Shown: positions 6,031-9,409 of the stretch, piece by piece | How positions within the stretch are numbered: position 1 is the stretch's first letter | Layout: every line of letters starts with the position of its first letter | Assembly (NCBI GenBank): GCA_003557825.1 | Contig: PWNM01000109.1 | Span: 1 to 9,409, forward strand | DNA from: Candidatus Hydrogenedentota bacterium | GTDB taxonomy: Bacteria > Hydrogenedentota > Hydrogenedentia > Hydrogenedentales > SLHB01 | Direction of reading: 5' to 3' | DNA: 9,409 nt | Notes under the pieces: model-generated | Told to the model about the DNA's origin: nothing | The model's database searches: none | Seen by the model: only the letters and a program-made list of their open reading frames with translations | Program-made: the position numbers and the translations under genes

Positions 6031-7458
6031 ATGCCACGAATTGCGATGATTGGCGCAGGCAGTATCGTCTTTTGCAAGACGTTGATCATGGACATCCTGG
6101 CGACTCCGGCGCTGCAGAACAGCGAGCTGGTGCTCATGAGCCGCACGATGCCCAAACTGGAACGGGTCAAGAAATTCGTTGACAAGGTTATCAAGGAGAA
6201 TGACCTCAACGCGACAGTCACCGTGACCCTGGACCGCCGGGAAGCGCTGAAGGATGCCGACTACGTCATCACCATGCTTCAGATTGGCGGGGTGGACGCC
6301 TTCAAGCACGACTACGAAATTCCGATGAAGCACGGCGTCGATCAATGTGTCGGCGATACCCTTGGGCCGGGCGGCGTATTCCGTGCGCTCCGCACCATTC
6401 CGGTGATGATTGACATCGCCAACGACATGAAAGAGCTGTGCCCCAATGCGTATTTGCTGAACTACGTCAATCCGATGGCTCCCGTATGCTGGGCCTTGGG
6501 TACCGTACCGGGCATCAAATTCATTGGACTATGCCACGGCGTCCAGACCACGCTCGACTTAATTTCGGGGTATTTGGGCGTGCCCAAGAGCGAGATCGAC
6601 GCCCTCGTGGCGGGAATCAACCACATGGCTTGGTTCCTGACGCTCGAACATAAAGGCAAGGATTTGTATCCCTTATTCAAAGAGCGATGTGAGCAGCCGG
6701 AATATTACATCAATGAAAAAGTGCGCATCGAAGTCATGCGGCATTTCGGGTACTTTATGACTGAGAGCACGGGGCACCTGTCCGAGTATGTTCCCTGGTT
6801 CCGCAAGAATAAGAAGGCCCTCGACCTGTATTGCGACGAACCGGCCTTCGGCGGCGCAACCGGCGCGTATTACAACTGGTGCAAGCTGATTGCCGAACAA
6901 CTCGAGAACGAGGATCTCCTAGAAGGCGAATCAACCAGCCTCGATCATCGAAGCGTCGAGTTCTGTTCGTACATTCTCGAGGCCATCGAGACCGGCAAGC
7001 CGTTTAAGCTTCAGGGCAATGTGCGCAACGACGGCTACATCACGAATCTGCCGAATGGCTGCTGTGTCGAGGTTCCGTTGTTTGTGGATCGCATCGGCCT
7101 ACAACCCACGGTTGTCGGTGATTTGCCGTCCCAACTCGCTGCCTTGAACCAAAGCAATGTCACCGTACAAGGATTGGCCGTGGAGGCAGCGCTTAAGAGC
7201 GATCCCGAGCTTGTGGTGGCAGCGTGTGCCATGGATCCCCTTACTTCGGCGGTGCTCACCCTCAAGGAAACCCGCGACATGGCGGCTGAGATGCTCGAGG
7301 CCGAGCGCCCGTGGTTGCCCAATTTCGAGGGGAAACGTATCGAGCCCCGTCCGGTCATCGAAACGCCTCCCGGTACCAAGCACGCCGATGTTCCACTTGA
7401 CCCTGCACTGGCGGTGGTCCATCGGTTTGGCGAACTGGCAGATAAAGCCAGCGGCTGA
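6031..7458 (+). CDS. GH4 NAD(P)- and metal-dependent alpha-glycosidase (alpha-galactosidase/glucosidase type)
   Basis: Cytosolic glycoside hydrolase family 4 enzyme. The family oxidises the sugar C3 hydroxyl with a bound nicotinamide cofactor, eliminates the aglycone, then adds water; a divalent metal (usually Mn) is needed. The 475 residues start with the Rossmann loop GAGS (8-11). Family blocks are VGDTLGPGGVFRALRTIP (107-124), NYVNPMA (144-150), GLCHGVQTT (166-174) and AGINHMAWFL (194-203). Cys168 and His198 are the expected metal ligands. The FGYFMTESTGHLSEYVPWF segment (239-257) is typical of the MelA-like branch. At the end of the second strand, where an NAD-preferring enzyme has Asp, this protein has Ser37-Arg38. 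A near-consensus AGGAGG (6017-6022) lies 8 bases before the ATG. Exact sugar specificity cannot be read from sequence; alpha-galactosidase, alpha-glucosidase and alpha-galacturonidase are all in this branch. Confidence 0.92.
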   Translation: MPRIAMIGAGSIVFCKTLIMDILATPALQNSELVLMSRTMPKLERVKKFVDKVIKENDLNATVTVTLDRREALKDADYVITMLQIGGVDAFKHDYEIPMKHGVDQCVGDTLGPGGVFRALRTIPVMIDIANDMKELCPNAYLLNYVNPMAPVCWALGTVPGIKFIGLCHGVQTTLDLISGYLGVPKSEIDALVAGINHMAWFLTLEHKGKDLYPLFKERCEQPEYYINEKVRIEVMRHFGYFMTESTGHLSEYVPWFRKNKKALDLYCDEPAFGGATGAYYNWCKLIAEQLENEDLLEGESTSLDHRSVEFCSYILEAIETGKPFKLQGNVRNDGYITNLPNGCCVEVPLFVDRIGLQPTVVGDLPSQLAALNQSNVTVQGLAVEAALKSDPELVVAACAMDPLTSAVLTLKETRDMAAEMLEAERPWLPNFEGKRIEPRPVIETPPGTKHADVPLDPALAVVHRFGELADKASG

Positions 7459-7491
7459 TCACTCCGCGCTAGGCGGCGTAAGCTTGAAACT

Positions 7492-7526
7492 GACTGTGGC
7501 GCGGGCGCAAGACCTGCGCCACAGTC
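7492..7526 (+). other. Strong intercistronic hairpin before the oxidoreductase gene
   Basis: The arms 7492-7505 and 7513-7526 form a 14-pair stem with one G-U wobble; the outer 11 pairs (starting GACTGTGGCGC) are perfect. The loop is CGCAAGA (7506-7512). There is no T-run after it, so it is not a standard terminator although it is very stable. Together with the strong AGGAGAG site at 7542-7548 it suggests mRNA processing or partial termination between the two genes. Confidence 0.6.
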
Positions 7527-7554
7527 CGGCACTTACATATTAGGAGAGCGACAT

Positions 7555-8820
7555 ATGGCACGTACGATTCGAATCGGCCTGGTGGGAGCGGGAATGTTTG
7601 GCGCGGGGGTCCATATGCGGGCCTATGCGCAGCTGCAACAATCAGGCATTGCGCCGTGGTTGGGCCGACTCGGACTCGATCCGCTGGCACGGGAACTCGC
7701 AGATGTCGACGTCCAGTTTGTTGCTCTCGCAACCCATTCGGAACGGACCGGCCGCGAGCGGCTTGACGAGTTTCGTCCTCAGGGACTCGACTTCGCCACG
7801 TTTCACGGCGAGACGCCATGGGAGGACCTGCTCGAATCCACTCCCGACCTCGATATTCTGGCCGTGGCCACGCCGGATCATCTCCATACCGCTCCGATCC
7901 TGGCCGCTCTCGAACGGGGTGTCCATGTCATTACGGAAAAGCCCATGACCCTGGACGCCTACGAAGCGGATGCCATCGTGAAGGCCGCTCGGGATAACGC
8001 CCGAATCGTCGGGGTCGACATGCACAAACGCTATGATCCGGACCATCTTAGCATTCGCGACTACATTGCAGACCGCATCGGGGCGCCGCTCTATGGACGG
8101 GCGGTGCTCGAAGAGCCTATCGATATCCCGACTCAGACCTTTCGGAGTTGGGCCGAACAGAGCGATCCCTTTAGCTATGTCGGCTGCCACTGGACCGATC
8201 TGTTTATCGCGTATTTTGGCGTCAAACCGGTCAGCCTCCATGCGGTAGGGCAAAAAGGCCTCCTCCGCGAATCCTATGGCATGGACGCCTTCGATGCCGT
8301 CCAGGTGAAGGTGCAATTCGACAATGGCATGAGCATCGATTTCATCAACAGTTGGGTGCTGCCCAACGAATTCGAATCGCCTGTCAACCAAGAGAGCAAA
8401 ATTTTCGGCACGCTCGGCATGGTGGAGTCGGATTCGCAATACCGGGGCCTTCGGTTTACCGCCGCTCCGGAAGGTACTCAATCTCAGAACACCCACTTCA
8501 CCCGCGAAGTGCGCCGCGAGGACAAATCGCACATTTGTCTCGGCTACGGCATTGATAGCGTCGTGGCCTGTGTAACCAAAGTAGCCGAGATGAAGTTCCT
8601 AAATCGCACCCTTGACGACCTTCGCGGTACGTATCCCGATCCGGAGGAAGGCCGCCAGTCGGTCTTGATCGTTCATGCGGCCCGCGAGGTTTGCCGTCGC
8701 AATCACGCCTATCTTGAAGAGGGTCGTGGCGCGCCGGTGACAGCTGTCTTCGATGCATCGGGGATAACCGTGTATGACCCCTATACCGGGCCGCAGGTGA
8801 TCTACGACAGGCCGGTATGA
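7555..8820 (+). CDS. Gfo/Idh/MocA-family NAD(P)-dependent oxidoreductase
   Basis: Cytosolic dehydrogenase-type protein that probably oxidises or reduces a hydroxyl of a sugar, inositol or related compound. Of 421 residues, the first ~130 form the Rossmann domain: GLVGAGMFGAGVH (8-20), VATPDHLH (104-111) and the catalytic-lysine motif EKP (128-130). The C-terminal alpha/beta domain carries GCHWTDLF (210-217), where His212 and Asp215 fit the family's active-site H/D pair. The distance between the glycine loop and the TPDHLH strand is longer than usual because of an insertion around residues 28-52. After the presumed second strand comes THSER (60-64), without the acidic residue expected for NAD. 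AGGAGAG lies 6 bases before the ATG. The stop overlaps the next start as ATGA. The substrate is unknown; position behind the GH4 gene suggests a step on the same sugar or glycoside. Confidence 0.88.
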   Translation: MARTIRIGLVGAGMFGAGVHMRAYAQLQQSGIAPWLGRLGLDPLARELADVDVQFVALATHSERTGRERLDEFRPQGLDFATFHGETPWEDLLESTPDLDILAVATPDHLHTAPILAALERGVHVITEKPMTLDAYEADAIVKAARDNARIVGVDMHKRYDPDHLSIRDYIADRIGAPLYGRAVLEEPIDIPTQTFRSWAEQSDPFSYVGCHWTDLFIAYFGVKPVSLHAVGQKGLLRESYGMDAFDAVQVKVQFDNGMSIDFINSWVLPNEFESPVNQESKIFGTLGMVESDSQYRGLRFTAAPEGTQSQNTHFTREVRREDKSHICLGYGIDSVVACVTKVAEMKFLNRTLDDLRGTYPDPEEGRQSVLIVHAAREVCRRNHAYLEEGRGAPVTAVFDASGITVYDPYTGPQVIYDRPV

Positions 8821-9409
8821 TGACGTCAACGCGATGGCGGCTCGTTGCATTCGCCCTGCTTTTGGGGTTCGGAGTAGTCGGGGGCGCTATTGCTGTATGG
8901 CGGTTTGCGCCGGAGCCCGATCCGCTGACCAGCGTTGCCGGAGTTGACAGCCGCCTAAACCAGCTTCGCCGCGAACTAGGCGGGCAATCCATTGTTGGAC
9001 TTGAGTTGGATGTCACCGTCGATGCCCCCAATCGCGCCATAGAGGTTCAGGCCCACATCCAGGCGGAATCGAGGGAAGCCGGACGTCGCCGGTTTGCATT
9101 CCTACTCAATCCCGGGTTCACGGTGACCGCGGTTGAGGTTAACGACAGGCCGGCGCGGTTTGTCTGGTCCCAAGGCCGGCTCAGCGTGAAGATGCCCGAC
9201 CCCGTGGCCTCGCGTGAGATAGTTACGATAACGGTACACTACCATGGCGTGCCCGACGCCCGGGTGCTCCGTTCCCCTTCTTTCACGGGTTCCGCATGCA
9301 TCTTGCCGTCGCTTGCTTTCTGGCATCCCTTCGATCTGCAATCCTTTTTTAACGTCTCGATGACGGTCCATGCGCCCGAAGGATGGCGGGTGGTCTCGCC
9401 CCGTACTGC
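8817..9409 (+). CDS. Membrane-anchored protein, M1 peptidase-like N-terminal domain (partial)
   Basis: Starts at ATG 8817, overlapping the preceding stop as ATGA, and stays open for 197 codons to the window end, so the C-terminal part is missing. Residues 1-8 carry two arginines, and residues 9-27 are a single hydrophobic segment, giving an N-in signal anchor or uncleaved signal peptide; the rest should be outside the cytoplasm. The visible portion is beta-rich, with FAFLLNPGFTVTAVEVNDRP (about 94-113), then an IVTITVHYHG strand, an AFWHPFD motif (about 166-172) and APEGWRVVSP near the end. This order resembles the N-terminal beta domain of M1-type aminopeptidase-like proteins, but the HExxH zinc motif would lie beyond the window. 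No signature catalytic residue can be checked. An exported protein of unknown function with this fold is the alternative. Confidence 0.6.
   Translation, partial: MMTSTRWRLVAFALLLGFGVVGGAIAVWRFAPEPDPLTSVAGVDSRLNQLRRELGGQSIVGLELDVTVDAPNRAIEVQAHIQAESREAGRRRFAFLLNPGFTVTAVEVNDRPARFVWSQGRLSVKMPDPVASREIVTITVHYHGVPDARVLRSPSFTGSACILPSLAFWHPFDLQSFFNVSMTVHAPEGWRVVSPRT

Noticed and set aside
7642..8532. 296-codon open frame on the minus strand
   Set aside because: It lies wholly antisense to the Gfo/Idh gene, whose motifs are unmistakable. Long antisense frames are expected opposite GC-rich codons, and the translation shows no family features.
1..9409. CRISPR arrays, tRNA/rRNA genes, insertion sequences, attachment sites
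   Set aside because: No regularly spaced repeats, cloverleaf-type sequences, transposase/integrase genes or terminal inverted repeats were seen.

Overview
This window looks like a chromosomal segment of a bacterium of moderately high GC. Shine-Dalgarno sequences, overlapping stop/start pairs and sigma70-like -10 boxes are all present. Nothing marks a plasmid, phage or insertion sequence. A complete bacillithiol (BSH) pathway rules out an ordinary enterobacterium and fits Firmicutes, Deinococcus, Bacteroidetes/Acidobacteria-type lineages or an uncultured candidate phylum. The archaeal-type PEP carboxylase next door is uncommon in bacteria and makes a poorly sampled lineage more likely. I cannot name the organism from the sequence.

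Left part (1-2232), minus strand. Bases 1-160 hold no gene I can assign. A full-length archaeal-type phosphoenolpyruvate carboxylase (ppcA, 161-1618) follows. Behind it in its transcription direction lies a 164-residue protein of unknown function (1700-2194). That gene has lower GC than its neighbours and what looks like a nearly leaderless promoter. ppcA seems to have its own extended -10 promoter, which overlaps the stop codon of the unknown gene.

Middle (2195-2589). A gene-free divergent control region, AT-rich at its left end. It contains the minus-strand promoter, a perfect 8-bp inverted repeat and an extended -10 that could serve the plus-strand operon.

Right part (2590-9409), plus strand. 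Six consecutive co-directional genes: bshC, bshB1, bshA, a family GH4 NAD(P)-dependent glycosidase, a Gfo/Idh/MocA oxidoreductase, and the start of a membrane-anchored protein resembling the N-terminal domain of M1-type peptidases, cut by the window end. bshC/bshB1, bshB1/bshA and oxidoreductase/M1-like pairs overlap by 4 bases (GTGA or ATGA). The two longer gaps each contain a strong hairpin without a T-run, followed by a strong ribosome binding site.

Working together: BshA joins GlcNAc to L-malate, BshB1 removes the acetyl group and BshC adds cysteine, giving bacillithiol, so the three steps are encoded as one translationally coupled block. The GH4 enzyme and the oxidoreductase both use nicotinamide cofactors on sugars. 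Their position behind the bsh genes raises the untested idea that they act on bacillithiol or a related glycoside. Ordinary alpha-glycoside use is the safer reading.
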